64,000 nucleotides of DNA from Haplosporangium gracile (taxonomy: Eukaryota > Mortierellomycota > Mortierellomycetes > Mortierellales > Mortierellaceae), in the NCBI GenBank assembly GCA_015499985.1, contig JAAAUF010000039.1, positions 1 through 64,000 on the forward strand. Direction: 5' to 3'. A program made the position numbers and the translations under genes. Shown here one piece after another: positions 21,693 to 33,364 of the stretch. Each line of letters starts with the position of its first letter. Position 1 is the stretch's first letter. Below the pieces are notes generated by a model, which saw only the letters and a list, made by a program, of their open reading frames with translations, ran no database searches and had not been told where the DNA came from.

Positions 21693-23430
21693 AAAGAGAA
21701 AAACGCGTACTCGTTTTATCTGACGTTAAGCTTTGACTTTGTTTCAAAGGAAAAGCAGTTACAAGAAGTTTGATGGCGACGCGTAAAGGAGCGCATGGGA
21801 ATGTGTCTTAGACGGGTAGTGGCGAGATGAATGCAGATGGCTGACGATGGGAATGGAGATAGCAGGGGATAGAGTTAACGGAAAGCAATTCATTTTCTTT
21901 TTCAAAAACACAATCCAAAAAAAACAAACTGAAAGAATCCATGTCTGCTGCATCGCAAACAATCATATTGTTGATTTTCATCTGTGCGTGCGCCAACTTG
22001 AGCACTGCCTCACTATTGCCCAGATATCCAACAAACAAAAAAGCAATGCTCCGAGGAGTTGCGCACAAGTAGCTTTGTATACGGCAGAGCACATTTGTGG
22101 CGGGTTTCATGCAAGCTGGTCCACAGCAAGTCCCAGTGGAATGTCTGGCGAAAAAGAGAAAGAAGTGGCAGCTACAGCTGAGACGCGAACGAAGGCGATC
22201 AAGCTGGGGCGCGTAGAATATGATCAGAACCTAATTTGTTTCGCTTAAAGGTTAAAAGTGGCACAGATGAATATAAGAAAGGAGTCGACATGTCTATCGA
22301 CGAACTAGAAGGGAAGGAGGAGGAGGTATGTAAACCTATCTTAGGAAGAGACCATAGTTACACTTTATCTTGCATAGGGGAGTTACCAAGCGACCTTCCT
22401 TTGGTTGTAGAGCGTCTAGGTAGGATAAGACCCAAAAGTCATGTGGGTGCGATACTCTTGGGTGCTGGCGTATCGCAGGAATTATATCCAAAAAAAAAAT
22501 CATACGAGACGAGGACGAAAACAGGCTGACTGGCCAGGTCGGGTCGGGAAAGGAAAAAAAAAAACCTGTTTGTGACACAGTCGGCGACAGCCAAAAAGAT
22601 TTCCTGTTTCCTGCCTTGGTTTGTCGGGTGTTTGTGGTGCAGAAAAGAAGGCAAGAAAAAATATGCAATAGATGTAGTCGTTCGTTCGTGTTCGTAAAGT
22701 GAGTGAACGCGTTGATGACGATGGACTGTTATTCACAAGGGTGACAAAAACCTGCCTTCGATGCTCTGGAGTTGCAAGATCGATGAGAAAAGGAACTCGC
22801 ATGCGCGTAGGACATGAGCATAGTCAACAGAACCATCCCACTTTTATTCGCGCATTGTTTTTGGCCCCCTCCCATTCTTATTTTCATTTTACTCTTGTTC
22901 TCTTCTAACTTTAGTTAGGCAACATACATGGTTAACAGTGAACTTTTCTTTCTCGTAATGCCCGCTTTATTTTATTTTATTTTGTCCCGTTGGTTGAAGA
23001 GGAAAAAAGAGAAATGGAGCCAAGCTTCCAAACGAAGGTTCAGAGACCTGCGTCTTGGCGATTGGGACCTCTGACGTCAATTGCTTCCCACTCTCGGAGC
23101 ATAACAAAAAATTGGAAAAAGAAGGAAAAATGCAAGAACACAAAGAAAGAAAAGAAAACAAACGGGCATAAACCCAACAACAACTGACAAAGGACACAAA
23201 TGGCGCCAGGTGGCGGCGAGAAACGAGAGAGAGAAGGGTGAGAGTCAGTTCATTTGCTTGATTGCTTACCATCCATCATGCTCCTTTTTTTAAGGCTGTT
23301 TCCTGTACTATAGGCCAATGGGTTTATACGAAGAGTAAGAATAGGAAAGATGAGAAGAGTACGCTCGTTCGTTCGTGGGTGCTGCTTTTATTCGAGACCC
23401 CAAACGTGTGGTCTTTTTTTTTTTTTTTTT

Positions 23431-23491
23431 NNNNNNNNNNNNNNNNNNNNNNNNNNNNNNNNNNNNNNNNNNNNNNNNNNNNNNNNNNNNN
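23431..23491. other. Assembly gap (61 N)
   Basis: The gap follows a run of 18 T and precedes AAAAA, about 130 bp upstream of the CP2 factor start codon. Promoter or 5' UTR sequence of that gene is missing. Confidence 0.99.
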
Positions 23492-23620
23492 AAAAACACC
23501 GCCCGTTTTCCGTCTTCCGTCAACAAAAAAAAAAAGCACTTAAGGATTCACTCAACTACAAGAAGAAAACTCAAAAACCAACTAATAAGCCTTATCAATA
23601 CAACAAACCACAAAGAAGCC

Positions 23621-26600
23621 ATGTCGTCCTCACTGGACCACCAAGGGACTCACTATGGCCTCAACAACAACAATTCTGGGAACAACAACAACAACGGAGG
23701 CAACAACGGAGGCAACAGCAAGAATGGCAGCAACAACAACAATGCCATAGATAACAGTGGCAACAGTAATAATGATGGCAACAACTCCAACTCTAACAGC
23801 AACAACGGTGGTGGTGGTGGTGGCAACAATGGTGGTGGTGGTGGCAACAATGGTGGTGGTGGTGGCAACAATGGTGGTGGTGGTGGCAACAACGGTGGTG
23901 GTGGTGGCAACAACGGAAACTACCATTTCGGATACCAAATCCAGCAGCAGCAGCAACGGCATCCTCAGCACCAGCACCAGCAGCAGCAGTTCCATCAGCA
24001 ACAGCAACAGCATGACTACCATCAACAAAACAACATGCATCAGCAGCGCTCATCTAATCAGCAGAACCAGCAGCAGCAACGTCATCCTAATCAGTACGGA
24101 CAGCAGCAGCAACAGAACCAGCAGCAGATGCAGAGGCCACCATCTCCTTACGGTTCAATGGGATCCCAGCAGCAGCAGAATAACAGCAACAACAACAGCA
24201 GCAGCAGCAACAATAACAACAACGACAACAACAACAACAACAACAACAGCAACAACAACAACAACAACAGCAACAACAACAACAACGACAACAACTACAA
24301 CAACAACAACAACAACAGCAGCAGCAGCAACAACAACAACAACAGCAACAATAACAACAACAACAATAACTACAACAACAGCAACTACGGCAATAATAAC
24401 AATAACAACAACAGTATGTCAAGGCAAAACAACTCGCAGCAGCAGCACAACCAGGAAGACTACATGTTCCGAGGCAATCAGCAGCAGTTTGATAATTATG
24501 GCCAAGGCTCCCATCAAGCTCAGGATCATTACCAGAACCAAGGCCAGCAGCAGCAACAGCATATGCAACAACATCAGCACCAGCAGCACCAGCAGCAGCA
24601 AGGACGGAGCCATGATTCTGCGGAGCAAGGATCGGCTTCTGTCTCTGCCTCGGGTTCTTCACCCCCTCGGTCTGAGAACGAGTCCAAGTAAGTCGAACTT
24701 ATGTTTTTGTTTTGCTTTTTCGATTGAAAAGAGAGAGAATGAGAGAGGGAAAGAAGCCTTTCCTTACATCAAGCACAAGAACAGGAAAAGAACCATCAAC
24801 AGGAGCACCAAGGACCACAGGATGTGACAGACAAAAAGACAGCTCGGCACATTCTATTGGATAGAGGGACATAGCATCAAAAAAATATATGAAAGACCAC
24901 ATTGGGGTCTACAGGACAGGACTACAATGGCAATAGAGTGTAAAACACAGAGCTCTTTGCATTCGTTTCTCCTTCCTGTCTCCCTTCTCCCCTGATTTTT
25001 TTTTCTCATCTATCCTATTTTATTATTCCATTACACGACTTGTTTAGTCTGCGGTTTAAGATCACATTGGAGGCTCAAACAGCGGCCATGCAGCGGCAGG
25101 ACGAGACACCTGTTACGTACTTGAACAAGGGTGAGTGATTTTGAACCCAAGCACACACAACAACAACAACAACAAGAACAACAAAAACGCACAAAAGCGC
25201 TTCTTTCTTTTTTGCAGTCCGAGTGTTTCGTGAGCAACATTCGCATTTTTGTGCCGTACCCCCCTTGTCTCTTTTTTCTCTTCTCCCTATCCCCCTTCTC
25301 TCATTTCCCTCCCTAGTTCATTCAAAGGCCCAATCTCATCGGGCAGATCGGGACTTGAATTTTTGTTGTGTTCATTGTTTTTTTTGCTGTCATCGCTAAA
25401 AACCTGTGTTTTTATATACTTCTCTTCTTGTCCGCCACCACCAACACATAGGTCAATTCTACACAGTTGTGCTCGAGGATACAGAAGAGTATGACGGCGA
25501 CATCACAAGTGTGATCAAGGTCACCTTCCACGATGCATCACATCGGAGACTGGCAGCGCGGTACTGGAGTTTCTGGCTCAGTCAGCAATCCAACCCCAAG
25601 GTTGCAAGGGCCCTGGATATTGGTAAGGATAGCAAGCACTTTCAATACTTCACACGTACACACGCCACACCATGCACTCATACGACATGTACACGCGTAC
25701 AACAACAACAGCAACAGCGTTACACCCTCATAACAACTAACAAGCATCAATGCAACAAACAAAATCAACAAGCGACAAGCAAACAAACAAAAAACAAACG
25801 AAACAGACCAGGGCACGCACACACACATCCAGTTCTCTGTTTATTTTAATGTCCCCTTCCTCATTGTAGCATAAAGGGAGATCTTGAATACAGGAATAGA
25901 TCAAAAAAGCATTAACAACAAAAGCAGACTAAGACAAGTGGACGAACGAACAGACAGGACAAGACATGGCAGGGCAAGATGATACCTTTATTTTGCGTGG
26001 TTGTATGAAGAAGGGGCGTGGAAAAAAAAAGGGGAAGATAAACACTGGAAGGCATACAACGAAAGGACGTCATTCGGCATGAACAACAGGGCACGAAAAC
26101 AGTTCTTTCACGCACCCAGTGCAGTTCTCCTGTCCCAGAGAAACAAACTAACAAGATCTAATTACTCATTGCCATTTCTCTTGTCCAACAAACAAACAAA
26201 CAAAAAAATTCGCAGAGAAGGCATCGTCAAGCGGGATGATGGAAATTCAATCAAAGACATTCGACCGGATCTCGTTCAAGTGGAACGGAAAGGCAGGCGC
26301 CCAGTTGATGGTCCGGTTCAATTGTCTGTCGACGGACTTTTCGCGCATCAAGGGTGTCAAGGGCATTCCACTACGGGTTCATGTGGATACCACGACGGAG
26401 GATGATAACAATGGAGGCGAACATTCCATGGAGCGGTCCTTTGCCAAGATCAAGTTGTTCCGTGACAAGGTAATGCAACACACTTTTCTTGCCCTTCTGA
26501 GTGGAGGAGTTTTCCATGCATGCAATTGATGGGAGTGGAGGAGAAAGCTCGTTGAAAGCATGCTTTACTAACACAATAACATTTGTGGTGTGTTTTTCTG

Positions 26601-27597
26601 TCTTATTTACCATTATGCGGACATGTAGGGCGCAGAACGGAAAAACAAGGATGATCACAAGCACCTGGAAAAGATGTGGGACAAGATGCGTGGAAAGAAC
26701 GCGGACACCAACCCTTTGGTCAACATGTTGGCCCCTGTCCAGAGCGTGTCCCTGTTCTCAGAATGCATGGACCACCCAGAAGGATCGGGCGAGGACGAGA
26801 CTCTGGATTTGTCCGAGACGCTTGCACACGATCCTGAGGGTGATGTCGAGGGCAGTGGTGGTGGCGGCGGAGAGGACGGTGCCACGACAAGCGGGACATC
26901 TTCTAGGCAGAATTCTGAAGTCAATCGCCATTCCCCCGGTGGTAGTGGAGGAAATAACAGTACTGGCGGTGGTGGTGCCGAGTCGAATTCATTGGTGCCT
27001 GTGACCAAGAAACGGCGTCGGGGGACGGATAATGCAGGAAGTGGGAACAGTAGCAACAGCAACAATAACTTTAACCAACAGTATTCTCAGCAACAGCAGC
27101 AGCAACAACAAAATCAAGTCGGATACCCCAATTCCACATTATCACTCTCCAACGGCGGCATCGGATTTCCTGGCGGCAGCAACAATAGCAATGGAAACAG
27201 CAACTCAACGAATAACAACAGCAGTAACAGTGGCAGTGGGTCGATGATGATGACAATGTCTTCCGACCTGTTCCTGGACCGCGACCCAAGCTACGTCCCA
27301 CAAACGCGCAAGAAAAGGTCGGTCCTCTGTCTGTACATCAAGATTGGCGGCGAGTCTGTCTATCGGGCAGTGTACCTGGAAAAGTACACCTTGACGGATC
27401 TGATCCAGAAGTTGTCCGAGAAGCTCGAGATCCAGTCGTCGACCATCTCGTGTGTCTACCGCAAGACAACCAAGAAGGAGTTGATGGTGAGGGTTGATGA
27501 CTCGATGGTTGCCCAGATGACGGATGAGCTGGATATGGTCGTCGATTATGACTTCAACCAGATGGACGGAAGTGTCAACCTAACTCTCAAGTACTAA
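23621..27597 (+). CDS. CP2/grainyhead-family transcription factor, 847 aa
   Basis: Five exons: 23621-24687, 25048-25130, 25452-25622, 26216-26469 and 26629-27597. Phase closes to TAA. Residues 1-355 are low complexity: Asn runs, GGGGGNN repeats, Gln/His tracts and a long Asn/Ser tract. The CP2 DNA-binding domain spans about 356-580: LRFKITLEAQ, TPVTYLNKGQFYTVVLED, VIKVTFHD, FDRISFKWNGK, VRFNCLSTDFSRIKGVKGIP and the signature IKLFRDKGAERKNKDDHKHL. A linker with a KKRRRGTDN basic patch follows. The last 85 residues (VLCLYIKIGGESVYRAVYLE to VNLTLKY) resemble the ubiquitin-like dimerisation domain of grainyhead proteins. Family members bind DNA as dimers in the nucleus; fungal and animal relatives control epithelial barrier or cell-wall genes. 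Targets here are unknown. The gene converges with the translocator gene downstream. Confidence 0.92.
23804..23920. repeat. 21-bp coding minisatellite (GGGGGNN units)
   Basis: Five near-identical 21-base units encode five Gly and two Asn each, in exon 1 of the CP2 factor. They differ at only a few third positions, so expansion is recent. Confidence 0.85.
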
Positions 27598-28425
27598 AAA
27601 AAATGGAGAAAGGAATTGATGGATGACCAACGGCCTTGTAAAGGTCGCATCGTTTCCTTTATTTTCCAACTCACCCACCCCACACACACACACCCAACCC
27701 AACTCATGTCTTTTTGACGCACACTCTTTTTACATAGAAAAACAAAAACTCAACATCCCCCCCTCACACACACACACCCCCCAAAAGGATACAAACAAAT
27801 GCAAATTACTTTCTTTTTCTCGCTTTAAAACAAAAAAAAAAGGCCATGGATGAGTTGATATGATACATTTATTTCGGTTTCTTTGTAAGTTGTTCGATTT
27901 TTTTTTTTTGACATTTTTGTGATTTTTGGGGGTGGTAAGAAGAAAAGGGTGTAAGATTATCCACGATGTGGAAGGAAAGAGGTTTCTGATGCTCGTTTTT
28001 TTTTCTAGTAAAAAATGAGGCGAAGGAGAGAGAGAGAGGGAAGGGGGGAGGGTAAAAGACGTAGAAGGAGTAATGAGGAAGTTCTTTGTTTTGGTACGAT
28101 GGTACGGAATGAAGGGGTCATAACAAAAATAGCAAAGTGTGAAAAAAAAAGAAAGTGGAATAAAAGGGACATGCAAAACAAATGAGTCAAAAGAACAAGG
28201 GTGTCATAAAAACAAGACAACTGAAGGAACAAAACAAGGAGTGAAGTAGAGTGCGAAGAAAACAAATCATGAACAAGATCCAGCTTTTCATGATAAAGGG
28301 AGGGACTTCAAGAAAAATAGAACAAGAAATGGAAACGAAGGACGAAGAAGAATAGGACATCCTGTCTCCCGTTGGATTCAGAGTGTATCCTGAGGTCTCC
28401 CTCGTAAGAGTTCTCCTTTTCTCAT
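27598..28425. other. Intergenic, convergent 3' ends
   Basis: About 830 bases between the CP2 factor and the translocator. (CA)-rich and A-rich patches at 27680-27840 are followed by purine-rich sequence. No gene is supported. Confidence 0.5.
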
Positions 28426-30754
28426 TTACTGGGTCGATATCCTGATGTTCTGCAACTCTTCGCTCTCCTTCTCCGTCAATATTGGTCCGTTGTTGGAGGA
28501 GACTTGGGGGAATGCTGGAGTTGGGGGTCTCATCCTCTGAGCCTTCTCACGGAAGTCCACATAACTAGAAGTATAAATGAATTGAAGTTAGCGACGCTGC
28601 AAGTATGAGACCGAAAAGCCTGGATAGCATGTTATATGACAACCTCAAAAAGAGAGAGAGTAATTCGTTACCTGTAGCAGGCGCCTCCGCAGAGAGTCAT
28701 GATGATTCCGAGGCCGTTGAGGAATCCAATCTTGGTGTTGAACACTGTCACGGCAACCACGATCGACAACACTTGCTTGACATTGGCTATATTCGATCAA
28801 TGGAATAAAAGTAAATGGGTCAGCAGGAGGTCCAACTAAATCCAGATCCTTGGCCATTAAAAAATAACATATTCCTGAGTATCCATGCAAAAATAGGTTT
28901 ACCTGCGACAGTCATGGTGAGGGCACTGGTCTTCTTGTTGGCGGTGAAGGAGACAAAGTTGAGGAAGAAGGCAATAATACCGTTGATGAGGAGAGCAATG
29001 ATCAGACTAGCGCTCATCTCTGTCTTACAGAAGGATACAACCTCGTCCAGCTCGCCCTTCATCCATGAAAAGATCACCGTCTGAACAAAAGCCAGGGGCG
29101 ACATGCGGAGCAAAAGGTCGAGAGGGTGAAGCTGCAAGCGTCCCATCTGGATCCGGTTGGTGACGACGGTCTTGACGGCCGCAAGGACTGTGCCCAGAAC
29201 AGTCAAGAAGAAGCCCATGGCGGTGTAGGAGTAATCGCCGACAGTCGCCATGTAAACTCCCAAGAGCAAGGGCATCAGGGACAGGTAGGTCAGGGTAGTG
29301 TAGCGCTTGCCGAGGAAAAGGATCGAGATCGCGATGGTGAACACTGGAGTCATGGCCCGCACGACTTGGTGGAAAGCGACCGACACTTCATGTCTGTTGT
29401 TTCATGTCGGAGCCATATGGGATATAAATCGAGAGAGAGAGAGAAGGTGGATTAGTTAGTCTGTCATCATCTGAGCGGGGGCTTATGAAGAAAGAGGCCC
29501 TTCCGCCCTTTCTTTCTTTGTTGTTGTTGTTCTTGTCGTTGCTTATCCAACTCGCCAATTTTGTCGGAATCATGCAAGCTCCACTCCTGGCTCCGCCTCG
29601 AACCACACACACTCTCTCCCCTTTTTCAGTCTCCTTTATGTCTCCTCAATCCTCTCCAGAGATATATATCCCGCTTTCAAGAAGGGATCTTACTGCAGGA
29701 GACCATCTAGCTGGGTCTCCTGGTCGGCTGTTATTTTGTTTTCAGTTCTGGCCTCTTCCTCTTCCTCGCTTCCCTCCCTCTCCTCTCCCAAATCACAATG
29801 ACTTGTCCTGCCTGTCTCTCCTGAAGGGTCACCAATTTGGATATATTTGCACGTGGACACCACAAAAGCACCATCTTCATTTAATTCGACCAGCGCAGGC
29901 AGGAAAGTCACCCGGTCGGGGTTACCCAGAACTCCATGAATATTTAGCTCGCCAATCAGCCAGCAATGGCTTTGTTTGTGTGTGCGCAATATTTTCAGAG
30001 GCACCGCCTCCGCCTCCAGAGCGCCATTTGATCCCGCCCATTTGATCCCGCCCATTTGATCCCGTCCATTTTTTTTCCCTTTGTCCTCATGTTTTTTGCT
30101 AAAGCGCCAAAGGCTGTTGCTGTCATTGTTGTTGACTGTGCGTTGATCTGCTGGTCTGTGTTGGTCTGCTGGTCTGGTCTATCCCAAGCATATGTCGTCC
30201 AGAGTCGTTTGAAGGTTCATTGGCCTCCACTTTTCCGCTTCCTTGTTGCTCAATTTCGGCCAATTTTGTTGGCTCTCTCCACGTAATTCACTGTCCACAG
30301 AAGATACACAAACGCACATAAAGCACACAGACCCTTCAAAAGGAGGAGGGGGGCGGGCGAAAGAAGGGAAAGCAAAAATAGCACCAAGGACGAAGGGATA
30401 AGATGAAAAAAAAAAAACTTACAGTGACACGTTGCTGATAGCGATGTTCATGGTGTAAAGGAAAGAGAACATGAGCATGATCATGTTCTCGTGCTCGCCC
30501 AAGGTGGCAGGTGTGAAGTATCCCATCCGTCCCATGATATAAGCGCCGACTCCCGAACAAAGAGTATGGATACCGGTCAGAGTCCAGGGGAAGCCAAACT
30601 TGAACGTGCTGAGAATGGCCTTGTTGTAAATGGTAAGTGACAGGTTGAGCATAAAGTAGGCTGCCAGCCAGGTGTATGAGGTGTCAACTTTGGCTGGCCT
30701 TGGTCCTGCGCCGTTCAGCTGCAATGGATGAGGTCGTGAATTTGCTGGAGGCAT
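28426..30754 (-). CDS. Triose-phosphate/nucleotide-sugar translocator (DMT superfamily), 358 aa
   Basis: Four exons: 30754-30423, 29393-28903, 28786-28672 and 28564-28426. Phase closes to TAA. The protein is a roughly ten-TM transporter of the TPT (SLC35) family. Motifs include FMLNLSLTIYNKAIL and FPWTLTGIHT in the N-terminal half, NVSLHEVSVAFHQVVRAMTP across the first junction, and KKTSALTMTVAANVKQVLSI across the second, a strong family signature. The C-terminal 45 residues are a charged cytosolic tail. Members exchange phosphorylated or nucleotide sugars across Golgi or ER membranes; the substrate cannot be read from sequence. Intron 1 is about 1 kb, far longer than the other introns, and holds a 14-bp triple tandem repeat. 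Confidence 0.93.
30025..30066. repeat. 14-bp tandem repeat, three copies
   Basis: CATTTGATCCCGCC occurs three times head to tail (one substitution in the last copy), inside the long first intron of the translocator gene. Confidence 0.9.
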
Positions 30755-32008
30755 CGTCGTTTTGATGTTGTTGCTTTTAGATCGAGGTGATGATGCGGAT
30801 GATGGGCAAGCGGATGTGGCGAGAGGAAGGCTTCCTGGAACTTGAGTGCGTCTTTATCCGTAAAAGAAGAGTTGCTTTTTTGATAAGTTGTTTTGGATTG
30901 CTTGTGATTGTCGCCTCTGAAGAAGATGGAACAAAGATGAAAGGAGTGAAGAGAAAGAGTTGAAAGATGAAGCCAGGAAATAATAAAAAGAGATCTATAA
31001 GAAGGACGAAAGAACAAAGAAGGACGGGCTAGTTGTCAGTACAGTATTACAGTCCATCGTATGGTCCCCTTTTTTCAGGGGTGAGTGGAAGGTCACAGTA
31101 AGTGAACCACTCTGGTATCTTTTTTTTTTTTTTTTAGTGAAATAGCGAGGTTTCTCTTCTTTGTTCATGTTTACGTTCATGTTCCGTACAATAGTAATAA
31201 GTCGTTGAAAGAGAAGTCGTGATCGTGAAAAGAAGGCCGATGGTGATGAAAGGATGGATATGCAATTAATGGAGAGAACAAAGAAAAATGCAGAATAGTA
31301 ACGAACAGAGTAACAAAAGCAAGGAAAAGAGAGTGAGAGAGAGGAAAGAAGGAAGGAGAGGAGGAGGAGGAGGCAGAGGAGGAAGAGGGAGAGGAGGAGG
31401 AGGGAAGAAAAATGATAACGAGGGAAACAAGGAGCAAAACGAATGGGATCACAGGAACCCGCCCATGAAAACAGCGACGAACTGACAGCAACAACGACTG
31501 ACAACAACTGTCACTCCTTTAAAACGTGCCCTGTCGAACTGCCATCGATCTCGCTTGTTAATTTGTGTTTGCCCTTTCTTTTTTTTTCTGTCTAAAAAAA
31601 ATTATGAGCAATAGAGAGCGAACAAACGCTATCCAGCAGTTCCTTTCCTTCTCTTCTTTTGCTGCTGCTGATTGCTGAATAGTCCAGCATCACCACTGCC
31701 CTGCCCTCCTCTTTTGCGATTGGGAATGAATTACGATTCCTCTGGAAAAATAGAGTCTAACCAGTTGAGTTTCCCGACTCTTTGCTCTTTCTCCCATACT
31801 GCCGCACATATCGCTGTAACCATGTCGTAATTTAAATGAAATAAAAAGCGACATGAACTCTATGTGTTCCTGAGTCGGACACATTGCCCTTATCCAAGTG
31901 TTTAAATAGTCCCCCCTTCTCGTGTTCCTGTATGGCTCCTTGTCCCTTTGTCATCCAGCTGATTGTCCCTGAAGGTGTCATTGAGAGTGTTCCTGAGACT
32001 AAGAAGGT

Positions 32009-32026
32009 GATCAGTGATCACTGATC
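32009..32026. repeat. 18-bp perfect palindrome
   Basis: GATCAGTGATCACTGATC equals its own reverse complement. It lies in non-coding sequence and its role is unknown. Confidence 0.9.
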
Positions 32027-33344
32027 TCCTCGTCCTTCTGTTTATTCCTGAAGCTGTGATCCCTAGCTGGTCCCTGGTTCCTATTCCTGTTCCTGAATTT
32101 TTTGAGGGCTGTGAGCGACGTTTTTTTTTGTCGGTATTTTTGTTTGACTTACAGGTGAGTGGGATGCAAAAAAAAAATGAATGAAATGAAGAGTGGATGT
32201 AATGCAATGAGGAAAGTAAATGAATGAATGCAAGGAAGAATGTGAGACTGATATGCAGAAGAAGAAAAGATAAAAGGAAAGGAAAGAAAAGAAAAGAGAA
32301 GAAGAAAGGAGAAGAAAGAGAAGTGACTAACAAAATAAGGAGTGAGAAGGAAAGAGCTATAAAAATACTCATAGCAGCAACAATTAAGTATGTGAGTGAG
32401 CATTGGGACCTGATGGCCTGGTCTGGTCTGGGTAACAGCAACATCATCTTGTTTGTATTAGCATAGCCTAGACACTCATTACAACCAGGCCGAAGGGGAA
32501 AGGGTAGAGGGTCTCAGATCCATTATGTTTTCATTCGCACTCAATTGATTTGCATATTCTATCATTCCCATCTTCTTTTCTTGTTTTTTACTCCGAGGAG
32601 GGAGAGAAGAAAACGCACTAGTCATAAGAAACCCACAGGCACATTCATCATTCATCCCCGCGGTTCCATTACAACAGCTTACAACAAGGTGGTCTTTGAT
32701 GATGATGATAATGATGATGACGACAAGTAAGGAACGCGATCGTAACAGAACAACAACTGACCCCTGGTAGGATACAGCATCATTTGTCCTTTCTTAGACT
32801 GTTCTTCGGCCATCAAACATGAAAATAAACACAACAAACAATCAAGACGAATATTCGCGTCATGCAAGATCCTCGTCCATTTGTATTTCATCCTCAACCG
32901 TTAGACCGAATAACAATGCGATTTACCTAAATTTTTCTTTCCTTCTTTCCTTCTTTCCTTCTGTTTGTTCTTCGCCTCCCTTCCAACAGAAGACCTGAGC
33001 TCAATACGATCTCGTCGCACAAAGAAGGACCAACAATCGATCGCACTAGTGTAAGGTGACTTATTGCAGTTTCTTTTCTTTCTCAGGCACGACAGCCTTC
33101 TCTTTGTCTCTTACTGTTCCTTCTTTTCATTTGTTCTTATTTTCCACCCTCTCATTTACCATTGGAGAGCGATCTGTCAAGAATGAAAGACATGGTGGAT
33201 GAGTGAAAAAAAGAAGGGTGAGCCCTTTGCTCAATAGCATCAATGAGAATTCGGCTAATTTGCCATGCCCTGTTGCCCTAGTTCATTTTTCTCGAAGATG
33301 ATGATCTCGTATTACTTGTAGCAGAGAGGGGTGCCTACTGAGAT

Positions 33345-33364
33345 GGGGGGGGGGGGGGGGGGGG
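33345..33364. repeat. Poly-G run (20 G)
   Basis: Twenty consecutive G in intergenic DNA. Confidence 0.9.

Larger units (their letters stand above)
18370..23620. other. Gene-poor 5.2 kb, divergent upstream regions
   Basis: The stretch separates the Rap-GAP start (minus) from the CP2 factor start (plus). Bases 18400-18840 form a purine-rich (minus-strand C/T-rich) leader of the Rap-GAP gene. A 24-base poly-T lies at 18896-18919. Bases 19180-19500 are pyrimidine-rich. A possible minus-strand coding patch at 21115-21692 is listed separately. The remainder holds no frame I can support. Confidence 0.4.

Noticed and set aside
23630..24662. Minus-strand and alternate-frame poly-Cys, poly-Leu and poly-Thr frames
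   Set aside because: They are shadows of the CAA/AAC/GGT repeats of the CP2 factor exon 1.
23375..24691. Single frame crossing the N gap into the CP2 first exon
   Set aside because: The part before 23621 is an artefact of translating through N; the coding start is the ATG at 23621. The frame's stop at 24689 is inside a GTAAGT donor.
29485..30045. 186-codon plus-strand frame in the translocator intron
   Set aside because: Composition reflects C/T tracts; the opposite-strand frame is more protein-like, but neither is called as a gene.
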